64,000 nucleotides of DNA, taken from contig CAYRUH010000018.1 of assembly GCA_964427415.1 (NCBI GenBank), positions 3,927 to 67,926 of the forward strand. Direction: 5' to 3'. The position numbers and the translations under genes were made by a program. The notes under the pieces were generated by a model. The model was not told where the DNA came from, did no database searches, and saw nothing but the letters and a program-made list of their open reading frames with translations. Positions 22,201 to 30,657 of this stretch are shown here, piece after piece; the stretch's first letter is position 1; each line of letters begins with the position of its first letter. Origin of the DNA: Lentisalinibacter sp964427415. GTDB taxonomy: Bacteria > Pseudomonadota > Gammaproteobacteria > Steroidobacterales > Woeseiaceae.

Positions 22201-22699
22201 CGCGCCCTGGCACGCGAACTCGGACGAGCCGGATGCCTTCGACTACAACGAGGATTTCGATGAGCCGCGGAATATCCCGTTGTGGTTTGTGCCGAGCCCC
22301 TACCGCTCCTCGGATCACGACCCCGTCATCGTCGGCCTGGACCTGGCAGACCGCACGCCGCCGGCAGTGTCCTGCAATGCGCCCGCAACCATCTCGAACC
22401 GCGACCGCGGTATCAGCATAACGGCGAGCGCCGAGGATGCAGTGGACGCGGATCCGCTCGTCAGCATCGCCGAGGCCAGCTGCCGGCGCGTGCTGCCGAA
22501 CGGTAACGTCATCGAGAACAGCCGGCTGTGCCGCTACAGTGTGGATGGCGATACCATCACGATCGATCGGCCCGGCGGCGTGTTCAACGAGATCCGCTGG
22601 ACGGCCACCGCGACGGACGGCGCCGGCAACGTCGGCTCGACCGCGTGCGCGGTCAAAGTGGTGCCGGCGTGGTTCCGGTGGTTCGTGAGTTGGCGCTAG
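19274..22699 (+). CDS. Secreted ExeM/NucH-type endonuclease/exonuclease/phosphatase-family nuclease
   Basis: About 1141 residues. I prefer the ATG at 19274 (or 19277), which gives a signal peptide ending near ASAA; a TTG at 19247 is possible. The N-terminal half has repeated OB-fold-like units (TPIADIQGSGDVTPLDGTEVTLRG and a second near PATRISAIQGDGDSTPLAGE). The EEP nuclease domain spans about residues 716-1015: VASFNVLNYF, LGLIEIENNYE, NHLKSKGS, ILGDLNAY, YLDHALAS and SSDHDPV carry the Mg-binding and catalytic residues. Extracellular DNA degradation, for phosphate or nucleoside supply, is the likely role. The stop TAG abuts a REP. Confidence 0.9.
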   Translation: MMINATALRRSLVCLVAAAAPALGLSAASAATALTESFDEASGFTTSAPFFSDGSGDYLGISDGAGGGDFGGGGVPSALKAYTGFSGSFLTGMDLNGEGAVLPITVEWTGIDIEGLANLEFGGDFAEFFDSPGDIDAADYLRISYRIDGGAYQNLLWFSGADFSSTGGAFNGIFREDIDFDGVGDGAALGNAATRFSKAIPSSGTTLDLRMEISVEAGDEDFAVDNFIIAESAGAESCTGTTPIADIQGSGDVTPLDGTEVTLRGIVSADFGGEIVVQEASGTPRSGVVVFSSGNGASRGDEVCVTGVASERFGQTQVGGNGNPNATIEILGTGNALPAPAVVASGDIASGAPAAEQWEAVLVRVDDVTVAEPDLGFGEFLIDDGSGGVRVDDKGSFGYVPVAGQVLEFVQGPLFFTFGDYKIEPRDDDDIGAPAAPPGGVCGDPATRISAIQGDGDSTPLAGEFVAVEAVVVGDFQADDDVPGDLAGFYLQEEDADADGDPATSEGIFVFDLLLDPAVDVMTGDLVRVSGIAGEFQGQTQINAASGAVQLCSMNHGELATPAVITFPLAAGQEELEALEGMAVRIEQPMTVIEYFNLDRFGAVDVALERLQQPTNAVEPGPEAAALLAENEKLRIRLDDGSQQQNPFPVTLPDGQLEYSDAFGGGDTLSGIEGILSWIRPRVGGSPERYAVQLTALPTFADTNPRPGAPDTGGTVTVASFNVLNYFTTLGSRGADTPEELEKQTAKIVAALLEMDADLLGLIEIENNYELGAASAAAALVDALNELLGADTYAYIDPGMNVGSDEIAVAILYQPATVTPAGPLSILDSAADPQFIDTKNRPVLIQSFDHPASGERFTVAVNHLKSKGSSCDDIGDPDAGDGQGNCNGTRTAAAAALADYLASDPTGSGDPDFLILGDLNAYAREDPIDALREAGYVDLMAAFNGDGAYTFVFDGQTGYLDHALASPSLLGQVSDSAPWHANSDEPDAFDYNEDFDEPRNIPLWFVPSPYRSSDHDPVIVGLDLADRTPPAVSCNAPATISNRDRGISITASAEDAVDADPLVSIAEASCRRVLPNGNVIENSRLCRYSVDGDTITIDRPGGVFNEIRWTATATDGAGNVGSTACAVKVVPAWFRWFVSWR

Positions 22700-23855
22700 G
22701 AGGGCCTTCAGGCCCGATCCACTATGCCAGGACGGTCAGGCGCCGCGCGCGCATAGCGATCCTGCTGCTGATCGTTGCCGGTTCGGGAGCCGCTGCGGGT
22801 GCATTGGCCGAACCGGTTACGGACAGCCGCCCGGCGACCCAGTGGATTGCCTCTCGCGGTATCCGGGTGCCGGCCACCTTCGTGGTCCCCGATACCGATA
22901 CCGNNNNNNNNNNNNNNNNNNNNNNNNNNNNNNNNNNNNNNNNNNNNNNNNNNNNNNNNNNNNNNNNNNNNNNNNNNNNNNNNNNNNNNNNNNNNNNNNN
23001 NNNGCCTCTCGCGGTATCCGGGTGCCGGCCACCTTCGTGGTCCCCGATACCGATACCGGTCGCGGCCGTACGGTGCCCGTTGTCGTGATGGCGCACGGGC
23101 ACGGCGGCAGCCGTGACGAGGCCGGTGGCTTCCGGCGCCTGGCAGAGGAATTGGCCCGGCGTGGCGTCGCGTCGATCCGCGTGGATTTCGCAGGCTGCGG
23201 CGAGAGCATCGAGCCTTTTTCCGCCAATAGCATGACGACGATGATCTCCGACCTGCGGGCGGCAGAGCGTTACGCCGCGGCGGATCCGCGCATCGACAGC
23301 CGGCACATCGGCGTATTGGGTTACAGCATGGGCGGGCGCGTGGCTCTGGCGGCGCTGGACAGCGGTGCCGATTATTCCGCGATGGCGCTGTGGGCCCCCG
23401 CCGCCGGTGATGGTCCCGAAGCCATGTATGCCTTCATGGGCGGACCGGCGGCTTATCGCGCGGCGCGCAACACCGCCCTGGCCCGCGGCATGGCGCCGAT
23501 CGTCACGCCCTGGGGCGAGAGCCAGACGCTCGCTGCTGAATGGTTTCGCGGGCTGGAAGAGATCCGGCCGATGGCAGCGTTGGCAGCCTACGAAGGCGCG
23601 CTGCTGGTCATACACGGCGGCGGTGACGACATTATCGATCCCCGCTACGGAGCGGCCGTCGCCGACACCGCGGCTCTGGCCCGGCCGGCTGTACACATGC
23701 GCCTGCCCGGCGCCGGTCACGGACTCGGCTTCTACGACGGCGATGCGGGCGTGGCGAACGCGGTCGTCAGCCGCACTGCGGATTTTCTGGCGGCGTCATT
23801 TTTCGCTCCACCTGCTCGCGAAACGGCAGAGCGGGCTGAGCGCCGGGGGTGGTAG
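22690..23855 (+). CDS. Exported alpha/beta hydrolase, interrupted by assembly gap
   Basis: Left of the gap the frame encodes a signal peptide (ARIAILLLIVAGSGAAAGALAEP). Right of it comes the hydrolase core: oxyanion region MAHGHGGSRDEAGG, nucleophile elbow GYSMGG, and a late histidine in LPGAGHGLGFYDG. Removing the Ns and one copy of the 55-base duplicate restores one frame, since 155 extra bases explain the frame change. The start is uncertain: no in-frame ATG precedes the signal peptide, and the TTG at 22690 is only the best-placed candidate. The substrate is unknown; a dienelactone hydrolase or esterase-like fold fits. The 3' end overlaps rbsK convergently. Confidence 0.75.
22696..22719 (+). 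repeat. Single REP unit between nuclease and hydrolase
   Basis: CTAGGAG, GGGCCTTCAGGCCC, GAT. The TAG is the stop codon of the nuclease gene, and the unit lies where the next gene's start would be expected. Confidence 0.85.
22904..23003. other. Assembly gap, 100 N, with exact 55-base duplicated flanks
   Basis: Bases 22849-22903 are identical to 23004-23058. The sequence is not a REP but falls in the hydrolase coding region. Exact 55-base overlap is what a k=55 graph assembler leaves when two contigs share one k-mer but are joined with Ns. Confidence 0.92.
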
Positions 23856-24645
23856 TGGCAATGGCGCCGGCGGTGCAGGCGAATTCGAGAGCGGCCTGCG
23901 GTGCCGCGCCTTCGATCAGTGCCAACGTCAGCGCCGCAGTGAAGCAGTCACCGGCGCCGGTGGTGTCGATGGCATGCACCGGCGGCGGCGTGGCGCGGGC
24001 GACCTCGCTGCCGGCACGGTAAAGGATTGCACCGGCACGGCCGCGGGTAACCGCCAGCAGGCCGGGATAGTTGTGCAACTGCTCGCCATACCAGGCGGCC
24101 TCCGTCTCGTTGACCACGATCACGTCCGCCAGACCCGGCAGCTGTGCGGGTACGGGGATGGCCGGCGCGAGGTTCAGGCACACCAGCCCCGCGAAGGCGG
24201 CGGCGGCGTCGCAGACCTCGTCGACGGGTACCTCGAGCTGCGCGATCAGCGCGTCGGCCGCGGGCAGAGCGGCCGCCCTGCCGCGCAGCGCGCGGTTGGC
24301 ACCCGGTGCCACGACGATCTGGTTCTCGCCCTGCGCGGATACTGTGATCAGGGCGAGTCCCGTGTGATGTCCCGGCACCGTCGTGCAGGCCGAGAGATCC
24401 ACTCCTCCGGTTTGCAGCAGGTCGAGTGCTTCACGGCCTTCGGCGTCGTCCCCAATGCAGCCGAGCAGCACGACACTGGCGCCGAGGCGCCGCGCCGCCA
24501 GGGCCTGGTTGGCTCCCTTGCCGCCCGGATAGCGGTTGAGTGCGGCGCCACTCACCGTCTCGCCGGCCGCCGGCAGGCGCTCGACGCTGGCGACGATGTC
24601 GAGGTTGATCGATCCGAGTACGGCGATTCGCGGACATTGCGGCAT
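23767..24645 (-). CDS. rbsK: Ribokinase (PfkB family)
   Basis: 292 residues. Phosphorylates ribose to ribose-5-phosphate. N-terminal GSINLDIVASVERLPAAGETV and PGGKGANQA (sugar-binding GGKG) are standard, and the C-terminal DTTGAGDCF is the PfkB anion-hole motif with the catalytic aspartate. GAGG-type ribosome site upstream of the ATG at 24645. It sits 13 bases after the nucleoside hydrolase, which would release its substrate. The last 89 bases overlap the 3' end of the convergent hydrolase. Confidence 0.93.
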   Translation of the reverse strand: MPQCPRIAVLGSINLDIVASVERLPAAGETVSGAALNRYPGGKGANQALAARRLGASVVLLGCIGDDAEGREALDLLQTGGVDLSACTTVPGHHTGLALITVSAQGENQIVVAPGANRALRGRAAALPAADALIAQLEVPVDEVCDAAAAFAGLVCLNLAPAIPVPAQLPGLADVIVVNETEAAWYGEQLHNYPGLLAVTRGRAGAILYRAGSEVARATPPPVHAIDTTGAGDCFTAALTLALIEGAAPQAALEFACTAGAIATTTPGAQPALPFREQVERKMTPPENPQCG

Positions 24646-24658
24646 CGGCCATTGCCCC

Positions 24659-25615
24659 TCAGTAGCGGCCCAGGTGCTCGGTCAGCAGGTCGAAGAGTCC
24701 GTCTGCATCGACGGCATCGATCCACAGTGCATTCGGCTGGCGGCCGCCCACACCCCAGTAGTCCACCGCCGTATGGCCGCGGGTCAGCCGCGAGGCCGTC
24801 TCCACCTCGATGTGGCATTCGCGGCCGCTGAACAGCCCCGGCTGCAGGAGCCAGGCGACGGTGCAGGGGTCGTGCAGCGGGGCGCCATCGAATCCGTATT
24901 TGGCCGAGTCGTGGCGTGCGAAGAATCCGAGCATGCCCGCCGTGGCCAGCGCGGGCGGATTGCCGAGAGCGCTGATGCGACGGATCCGTTCGGATGTGGC
25001 GATCACCTGGTGGGTCGCGTCCAGGCCGATGGCTACGACAGGACGGCCGCACTCGAAGACCACCCGGGCCGCATGGGGGTCGACCAGCATGTTGAACTCG
25101 GCAGAAGCGGAGAAATTGCCGCCCTCGCGCATCGCCCCGCCCATCAGAACGACCCTCTTCACGGCGGCGAGTATCGATGGGTCCTTGACGATGGCCATCG
25201 CAATGTTGGTCAGGGGCCCGGTGGGCACCAGTGTTACCGAGGACGGGGGCGCAGCGCGCAGCGTCTCGACGATGAAATCCACCGCATGGACAGCGGACGG
25301 CTGGCGCTGCGGCTCGCCGGCCTCCATGCCGTCGATGCCGGTGGTGCCGTGCACCGACTCCGCGGTCGTGAGCGGCTCGACCAAGGGCCGGGGGCAGCCG
25401 GCATAGACGGTCAGATCGCCCCGGCCGGCCAGTTCGCAAATGAGGCGGGCGTTGCGCGCGGTGCGCGCCAGCGGCACGTTTCCCGCCACGGCGGTGATGC
25501 CGAGTATCCGCAGGCGCTCCCGCGCCGCCATGGCGAGTAACAGGTTGACCGCATCGTCCTGGCCCGGATCGGCGTCCAGGATGACGGCTTCGCGACCCGG
25601 ACCCGCAGTCCTCAT
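24659..25615 (-). CDS. Inosine/uridine-preferring nucleoside hydrolase family protein
   Basis: 318 residues. Splits ribonucleosides into base and ribose. The signature DADPGQDDA near residue 14 provides the calcium-binding aspartates; GPLTNIA and the downstream VVLMGGAM and FNMLVDPHAA segments are typical of the family, and HDPCTVAWLL carries the late conserved aspartate. Specificity (uridine/cytidine against inosine) cannot be read off. Located directly upstream of ribokinase and 146 bases downstream of the F420 operon on the same strand, it fits a route feeding uracil to the neighbouring pathway. Confidence 0.93.
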   Translation of the reverse strand: MRTAGPGREAVILDADPGQDDAVNLLLAMAARERLRILGITAVAGNVPLARTARNARLICELAGRGDLTVYAGCPRPLVEPLTTAESVHGTTGIDGMEAGEPQRQPSAVHAVDFIVETLRAAPPSSVTLVPTGPLTNIAMAIVKDPSILAAVKRVVLMGGAMREGGNFSASAEFNMLVDPHAARVVFECGRPVVAIGLDATHQVIATSERIRRISALGNPPALATAGMLGFFARHDSAKYGFDGAPLHDPCTVAWLLQPGLFSGRECHIEVETASRLTRGHTAVDYWGVGGRQPNALWIDAVDADGLFDLLTEHLGRY

Positions 25616-25761
25616 CCAACCGGCCTCCCGCCCGTCACGCAGGCGCCGCCAACGCCGCCGTTTGCCGCCACCGGACCCTCCCCCTGACCTTTATCCTGGC
25701 AACGAAAATAGTGATTCCGGCCCTGCTGATCAACTTCGCCTCCCCATCCGCGAATGCATCA

Positions 25762-28155
25762 TCAGTATTCGCCCCGGTACCGGCCTGCGGCGCGTTGCGA
25801 CGCCGGCAGCAGCGGCATGGCCGCATTCGCACTGCCGGTACGTTCCGGATCGGCAGCGCTGTAGTCGGTATTGCGCTGACACGGCACGCGGCCGGTCGCT
25901 TCGATCAGCTCGCGCATTGATGCAGGCGACATCTCCTGACCATGTGAGGCGCCGGCGGCGCGCGAGATGGACTCGTTCATCAGCGTCCCGCCGAGATCGT
26001 TTACCCCGGCATCGAGACACAGCTTCGCCCCGGCGGCGCCCAGCTTGGTCCAGGAGGCCTGCACGTTGCGGACGTGAGGATGTAGAACGAGCCGTCCGAC
26101 GGCATGCATCAGCATCGTTTCGCGGAATGTCGGTCCGGGCCGGGCCAGGCCACGGCGGTACAGCGGCGCTTCGCGATGCACGAAGGGCAAGGGTACGAAC
26201 TCTGTGAAGCCGCCGCTGCGCGCCGCCAGATCGCGCAGTGCGAGCAGATGGACGGCCCAGCTCGCCGGCTGCTCCACATGTCCGAACATAATGGTGGACG
26301 TGCTTCCCAGCCCCACTCGGTGCGCGCAGGCCATCACCTCCAGCCAGCTTGCCGCGTCCACCTTGTCCGGACAGATTTCCGCGCGGACCCGGTCATCCAG
26401 GATCTCGGCCGCCGTGCCCGGCAGACTGGCCAGCCCCGCCTTGCGCAGACGTGTCAGGAACGCCTCGATACCAATGCCGAGTGTTTGCGCACCATGGGTC
26501 ACCTCGAGCGGCGAGAAGCCGTGCACATGTATGGGCGGTGCGGCCTCCTTTACGGCGCGGCAGATACTGAGGTAGGTGTCGCCGGTAAACGCAGGATGAA
26601 TTCCGCCCTGCAGGCAGACCTCCGTGGCGCCGCGCTGCCACGCCTCCTCGGTCCGGCGGGCGATCTCGGACAGATCGAGTACATAGGCGGGCCCGCGCAG
26701 GGAGGCGGCGCTGCGGCCCTTGGAGAAAGCGCAGAAGCCGCAGCGATACGTGCAGACGTTGGTATAGTTGATATTGCGGTTGACGACGTAGCTGACCAGT
26801 TCCCCGTTCACCTGCCGGCGCAAAGCGTCGGCGGCATTGCAGACAGTCTCGAACGCGATGCCGCGTGCGCCGAACAGACGGATGACCTCGGCGGGCTCCA
26901 GCCGCTGTCCCGTTGCCGCCCGCTCACACAGCGCAGCAATCGCCGAAGGGCCGCTCGGGCGCTGGGCATTGCGCGGGCGCACGGGCTCAGGCCGGGCCTC
27001 CCCGGCGTGCCAGTCGTCGGCTCTTGCCAGGCCTGCACTGTCGGCCAGCCTCTTCACGGCAGGCGCGAGACCCGGATCGATCCACGTTGCGCTTTCGGTG
27101 ACATAGCGCGGGTACACGGTCAGGCGCTCGGCCAGATGCCGCCCGGCCATCCCGGTACGGTGTTCCAGTTCACCGATATGCGGCCATGGCGACTCCGGAT
27201 TGACGTGATCGGGCGTGACCGGTGAGATCCCTCCCCAGTCATTGATGCCGGCCGCGAGCAGAGCTTCGATACGGGCCGGATTGAGGTTTGGCGGGGCCTG
27301 GATGCTGATCTGCGCTCCCAGGATGAGTCTCGCCATCGCCACCGACCAGAATATTTCCTCATCAGCCGGTGCCGTCGCATCCCGCATCGGCGTATCCGGC
27401 TTGGGAACGAAGTTCTGTACGATCACCTCCTGTATGTGCCCGTAGCGTTCGGCCAGGGCCCGCAGATCCAGCAGGCTCTGGACGCGTTCGCGGCGGGACT
27501 CGCCGATACCGACCAGAATGCCGCTGGTAACCGGGACGCGCAGTTCCCCGGCCGTTGCGAGACAGGCGAGCCGACGCTCCGGCAGCTTGTCCGGGGAGCC
27601 GAAATGCGGCCCGCCCCGGGCACTCAGCCGGGTCGCGGAGGTCTCGAGCATGAGGCCCATGGACGGCGCCACCGTGCGCAACAGAGCGAGTTCGTCGCGT
27701 TCCAGTACACCGCAGTTGACGTGGGGTAGCAGTCCTGTCTGCTCGCGCACCAGCGTCGCCATCGCGGCCAGGTATTCGACGGTGGATCGATGGCCGAGCT
27801 GGTGCAGTACCGAACGGGCGGCGCGATAGCGCAGTTCCGGTTTGTCGCCGAGGGTGAATAATGCCTCGTGGCAGCCTGCCCTCGCGCCGGCCCGGGCTAC
27901 GGCCAGGACCTCTTGCGGTGTCATGTAAGCATTGTTGATACGCGCGGGGGTCTTGGCGAAGGTGCAGTAATGGCACACGTCACGGCAGAGCTCGGTGAGC
28001 GGGATAAACACCTTGCGCGACCAGGTCACCGTCGCGCCGAAACCCTCGTCGCGGAGTGCCGCCGCACGCGACATCAGTTCGTCCAGCGTGACGGATTCGG
28101 CCCACGCCATGATCTGCTCCGCGTCTTGCATTGCACCCGGCTTGAGCATGCTCAC
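25762..28155 (-). CDS. fbiC: Fused FO synthase (CofG-CofH), FbiC
   Basis: 797 residues. Makes the 7,8-didemethyl-8-hydroxy-5-deazariboflavin (FO) chromophore of coenzyme F420 from tyrosine and a diaminouracil intermediate by two radical-SAM reactions. The first cluster is CxxxCxxC at C57, C61 and C64 (CRDVCHYC), in a CofG-like half; the second is at C468, C472 and C475 (CTYRCGFC), in a CofH-like half. Both halves are full length. The start is a GTG at 28155 overlapping the cofD stop as GTGA; an ATG two codons later is an alternative. It is the last gene of the F420 operon. Confidence 0.96.
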   Translation of the reverse strand: MSMLKPGAMQDAEQIMAWAESVTLDELMSRAAALRDEGFGATVTWSRKVFIPLTELCRDVCHYCTFAKTPARINNAYMTPQEVLAVARAGARAGCHEALFTLGDKPELRYRAARSVLHQLGHRSTVEYLAAMATLVREQTGLLPHVNCGVLERDELALLRTVAPSMGLMLETSATRLSARGGPHFGSPDKLPERRLACLATAGELRVPVTSGILVGIGESRRERVQSLLDLRALAERYGHIQEVIVQNFVPKPDTPMRDATAPADEEIFWSVAMARLILGAQISIQAPPNLNPARIEALLAAGINDWGGISPVTPDHVNPESPWPHIGELEHRTGMAGRHLAERLTVYPRYVTESATWIDPGLAPAVKRLADSAGLARADDWHAGEARPEPVRPRNAQRPSGPSAIAALCERAATGQRLEPAEVIRLFGARGIAFETVCNAADALRRQVNGELVSYVVNRNINYTNVCTYRCGFCAFSKGRSAASLRGPAYVLDLSEIARRTEEAWQRGATEVCLQGGIHPAFTGDTYLSICRAVKEAAPPIHVHGFSPLEVTHGAQTLGIGIEAFLTRLRKAGLASLPGTAAEILDDRVRAEICPDKVDAASWLEVMACAHRVGLGSTSTIMFGHVEQPASWAVHLLALRDLAARSGGFTEFVPLPFVHREAPLYRRGLARPGPTFRETMLMHAVGRLVLHPHVRNVQASWTKLGAAGAKLCLDAGVNDLGGTLMNESISRAAGASHGQEMSPASMRELIEATGRVPCQRNTDYSAADPERTGSANAAMPLLPASQRAAGRYRGEY

Positions 28156-29156
28156 GGCCCGGGCCCGCTCCGCGGCGGGATCGATGAGCCGGCCAGTGCA
28201 GCGCCGAATCCCAGTACCTCGTCGGCCAGCGCTGCCCGGTCTTCGTCGGTTCGCATCAGTACCGGGGCGCTATGCACGCGGATACCGAGCGCCTCGATGC
28301 CGGGCCGCTCGGCGGCGTCGCGCGTATCCAGAACGAAGCCATCGAGGAAATCTCGGTAATGCATCGCCACCGAGCCGGCGGTCACCGGGACATCGAGCTC
28401 TCGCATGATCTTCGCGGTGGGTCCTTTCACGGCCGCGCCGCCGATGATGGGTGAGACCGCGATCACCGGCGCTGCGGCGCCGGCGAGGTGTCCGCGCAGT
28501 CCAGGCACGCTCAATATCGGGTCAATGCTGAGCCAGGGGTTCGAGGGGCACAGCGTGATCAGGCCCAGATCGGGGCGCTTCAGCGTGTCGAGCAGCAGCG
28601 GCGAAATCCTGGCAGTGTCTGCGCCCTGGTAGTGTATGGCGGAAACTGCCGGTGCGCAGCGGCGGCGTACGAAATATTCCTGGAAAGCGAGTTTGCCCGC
28701 TTGCGTCTGCAGCACGGTGCGCACCGGCTGATCGGACATTGGTATCACCGCCACCTCCACACCCAGCCCACGTGCGACCTGCTCGCTGGCCTCGCTCAGG
28801 CTGCGGCCACTGGCGAGCGCGGCTGTGCGCAGCAGGTGCACCGCCAGATCGCGGTCGCCGAGGCGGAACCAGGTTGCGCCCCCGAGTTCACCCAGCGTTG
28901 TCAGGCAATTCCAGGATTCCCCGCGCCGGCCCCATCCCTGCTCTGGATCGGCCACGCCGGCGAGCGTATAGAGCACGGTGTCGATATCCGGGCAGATGGT
29001 GAGTCCGAGGTGCTCGAAATCATCGCCCGTGTTTACCGCCACGGTCAGCCTGCCGGCGTCGAGCCGCCGTGCCAGCCCGCCGGCGAGTTTGGCGCCTCCG
29101 ACGCCGCCGCACAGCGCCAGTACATGCCCGTGAATGCCGGTGGCCTGCTGCTTCAT
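28152..29156 (-). CDS. cofD: 2-phospho-L-lactate transferase (F420 biosynthesis)
   Basis: 334 residues. Joins the activated phospho-acid to FO, giving F420-0 (or dehydro-F420-0). The N-terminal ALCGGVGGAKLAGGLAR glycine-rich motif, VNTGDDFEHLGL and CPDIDTVLYTLAG are diagnostic of CofD/FbiA, and GWGRRGESW and CPSNPWLSIDPIL follow as expected. ATG at 29156 overlaps the cofE stop as ATGA. Length and motifs are intact. Confidence 0.95.
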   Translation of the reverse strand: MKQQATGIHGHVLALCGGVGGAKLAGGLARRLDAGRLTVAVNTGDDFEHLGLTICPDIDTVLYTLAGVADPEQGWGRRGESWNCLTTLGELGGATWFRLGDRDLAVHLLRTAALASGRSLSEASEQVARGLGVEVAVIPMSDQPVRTVLQTQAGKLAFQEYFVRRRCAPAVSAIHYQGADTARISPLLLDTLKRPDLGLITLCPSNPWLSIDPILSVPGLRGHLAGAAAPVIAVSPIIGGAAVKGPTAKIMRELDVPVTAGSVAMHYRDFLDGFVLDTRDAAERPGIEALGIRVHSAPVLMRTDEDRAALADEVLGFGAALAGSSIPPRSGPGP

Positions 29157-29962
29157 CGGAACAAGTCCTGCTCGGCTGCGCGCAACAGCGCCGCGCCGGT
29201 CTGCGAGAGAGCCGTGATGCCCGCGTAGCCGGTTACTAAAACCACCGGCTTGCCGTCGGCTGCTTCTCCCATGAGCAGGGCAGCGGCAGCGGCCAGGTTA
29301 TCGGCCACGGCGGTCTCGGACGCCTGCAGGGGGCGCCCGTAGAGATCGCCGCAACCCCTGAGATCCAGCAGGCTGGCCATGCCGGCGACACCCAGGGCGA
29401 GGCCGGTCGTACCATTGCGCCACGCGCGCCCGACGCTGTCGCTGATGATCACGGCCGGCGCGTGGCCGAAGTGTGGCGCCAGAGCGTTGCGCAGGGCAGC
29501 AGCGCTGGCGTCGGGGTCGGTTGGCAGCAGCAGCGCATGACCCGCTGGGACGTTCGACTGATCGATGCCCGCGTTCGCCATCACCAAACCCAGTCGATGC
29601 TCGACGATCAACACCCCTTTGGCGACGCGCACCACCTGGCGGGACTCCGCGAGGATGAGCTCAACGATGCGCGGATCCTTGCCGCATTGTCTGGCCAGTT
29701 CGCGCGCGCTCGCGCCGGGCTGGACTTCATCGAGACGCACCAGCCGGTCTTCGCTCTTCGATACAATTTTCTGCGCCACAACGAATACGCTGTCCCGGTC
29801 CGGCGCGAAAGCGGGCCCGGCGCGGTCGCAGGCACGCGCGATGACAGCCGCCAGATCATCGCCCGCGTGGATACGCGGCAGGCCGGGTACGGCGATGAGT
29901 TCCAGCCGGTCGGGCGCCCTGGGGACGAGCTGCTGGCCGGCGTGGCCGGGCGCGGCGGTCAC
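29153..29962 (-). CDS. cofE: F420-0:gamma-L-glutamate ligase, single-domain
   Basis: 269 residues. Adds the glutamate tail to F420-0 with GTP. Conserved segments: VFVVAQKIVSKSE, VLIVEHRLGLVMANAGIDQSN and ISDSVGRAWRNGTTGLALG. It has only the ligase domain; the C-terminal FMN reductase half of mycobacterial FbiB is absent, so this protein would not reduce dehydro-F420-0. GTG start at 29962 overlaps the cofC stop as GTGA. Confidence 0.94.
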   Translation of the reverse strand: MTAAPGHAGQQLVPRAPDRLELIAVPGLPRIHAGDDLAAVIARACDRAGPAFAPDRDSVFVVAQKIVSKSEDRLVRLDEVQPGASARELARQCGKDPRIVELILAESRQVVRVAKGVLIVEHRLGLVMANAGIDQSNVPAGHALLLPTDPDASAAALRNALAPHFGHAPAVIISDSVGRAWRNGTTGLALGVAGMASLLDLRGCGDLYGRPLQASETAVADNLAAAAALLMGEAADGKPVVLVTGYAGITALSQTGAALLRAAEQDLFR

Positions 29963-30657
29963 GAAGTGGCCTGCAACTGACAGCGTGCGCCCGCCGCCGG
30001 GGCGACGTGCTGCAACCAGGCGCGGGTCGCGGCGCCAACGGCGCGGCCGCCCAGCCTGTCGCTCAGAAGAGCAAGATCTGCCCGATCATCAATATCCAGC
30101 GACAGCTCGTCGGAGACGAAGCTTCGCATGGACAGGCCACGGCGGTGGGCGATGCGGCGGTGCGCCTTGAAGCTGTGCGGACCGTAGGCGAAGCTCATGC
30201 TGCCGTCGGCCGGACACACCATGGCGTTGGTGCCCAGGCCACGGCGATCGGTCACCAGTGTCACGGCGGCACCACCGTGTCGGTGCGCGTCGAGCAGGGC
30301 ATCGACGCTTGCGGCGCTCGCCAGCGGCAAGTCCGAATGCAGCATCAGAGCCAGGTCGGCGCCCCGCCGGCGCGCAGCGGTGATGCCCTGAGCGGCGGCG
30401 CCATTCAGGCCCCCGGGTGCGGCTTCATGGCAGCGCAGAAAATCGAAGCGGGTATGCAGCCTCGCAAGGGAAGGTTCGTTGCTGACCACCATGGTGCGGA
30501 CGATGCCGCCCGCCTGGGTCAGTGCCGAGAGTACGTCCGTGAGCATGGCCCTGCACAATGCCGCGCGCTGCGCCCGGCCGAGGCAGTCGGCCAGACGGGC
30601 CTTGGCCATGTCGAAGCGCTTGACGGGCAGCACCGCCCAGGCCGTGCCGGTCGTCAT
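29959..30657 (-). CDS. cofC: 2-phospholactate (or PEP/3-phosphoglycerate) guanylyltransferase
   Basis: 232 residues. Activates a three-carbon phospho-acid with GTP for CofD. AWAVLPVKRFDMAKARLAD at the N-terminus is the CofC/FbiD signature; LMLHSDLPLA carries the metal-binding aspartate, and LGTNAMVC follows. The start at 30657 overlaps the npdG stop as ATGA; the longer frame upstream is npdG out of frame. Which acid it prefers (2-phospholactate, PEP or 3-phosphoglycerate) differs between lineages and is not decided here. Confidence 0.93.
   Translation of the reverse strand: MTTGTAWAVLPVKRFDMAKARLADCLGRAQRAALCRAMLTDVLSALTQAGGIVRTMVVSNEPSLARLHTRFDFLRCHEAAPGGLNGAAAQGITAARRRGADLALMLHSDLPLASAASVDALLDAHRHGGAAVTLVTDRRGLGTNAMVCPADGSMSFAYGPHSFKAHRRIAHRRGLSMRSFVSDELSLDIDDRADLALLSDRLGGRAVGAATRAWLQHVAPAAGARCQLQATS

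Noticed and set aside
18994..23003. Tandem duplications on both sides of the N runs as biological repeats
   Set aside because: Exact identity, fixed 100-N length and restored reading frame after merging point to assembly overlap.
25616..25761. Small gene between nucleoside hydrolase and fbiC
   Set aside because: No frame with a ribosome site or recognisable product; treated as plain intergenic sequence.
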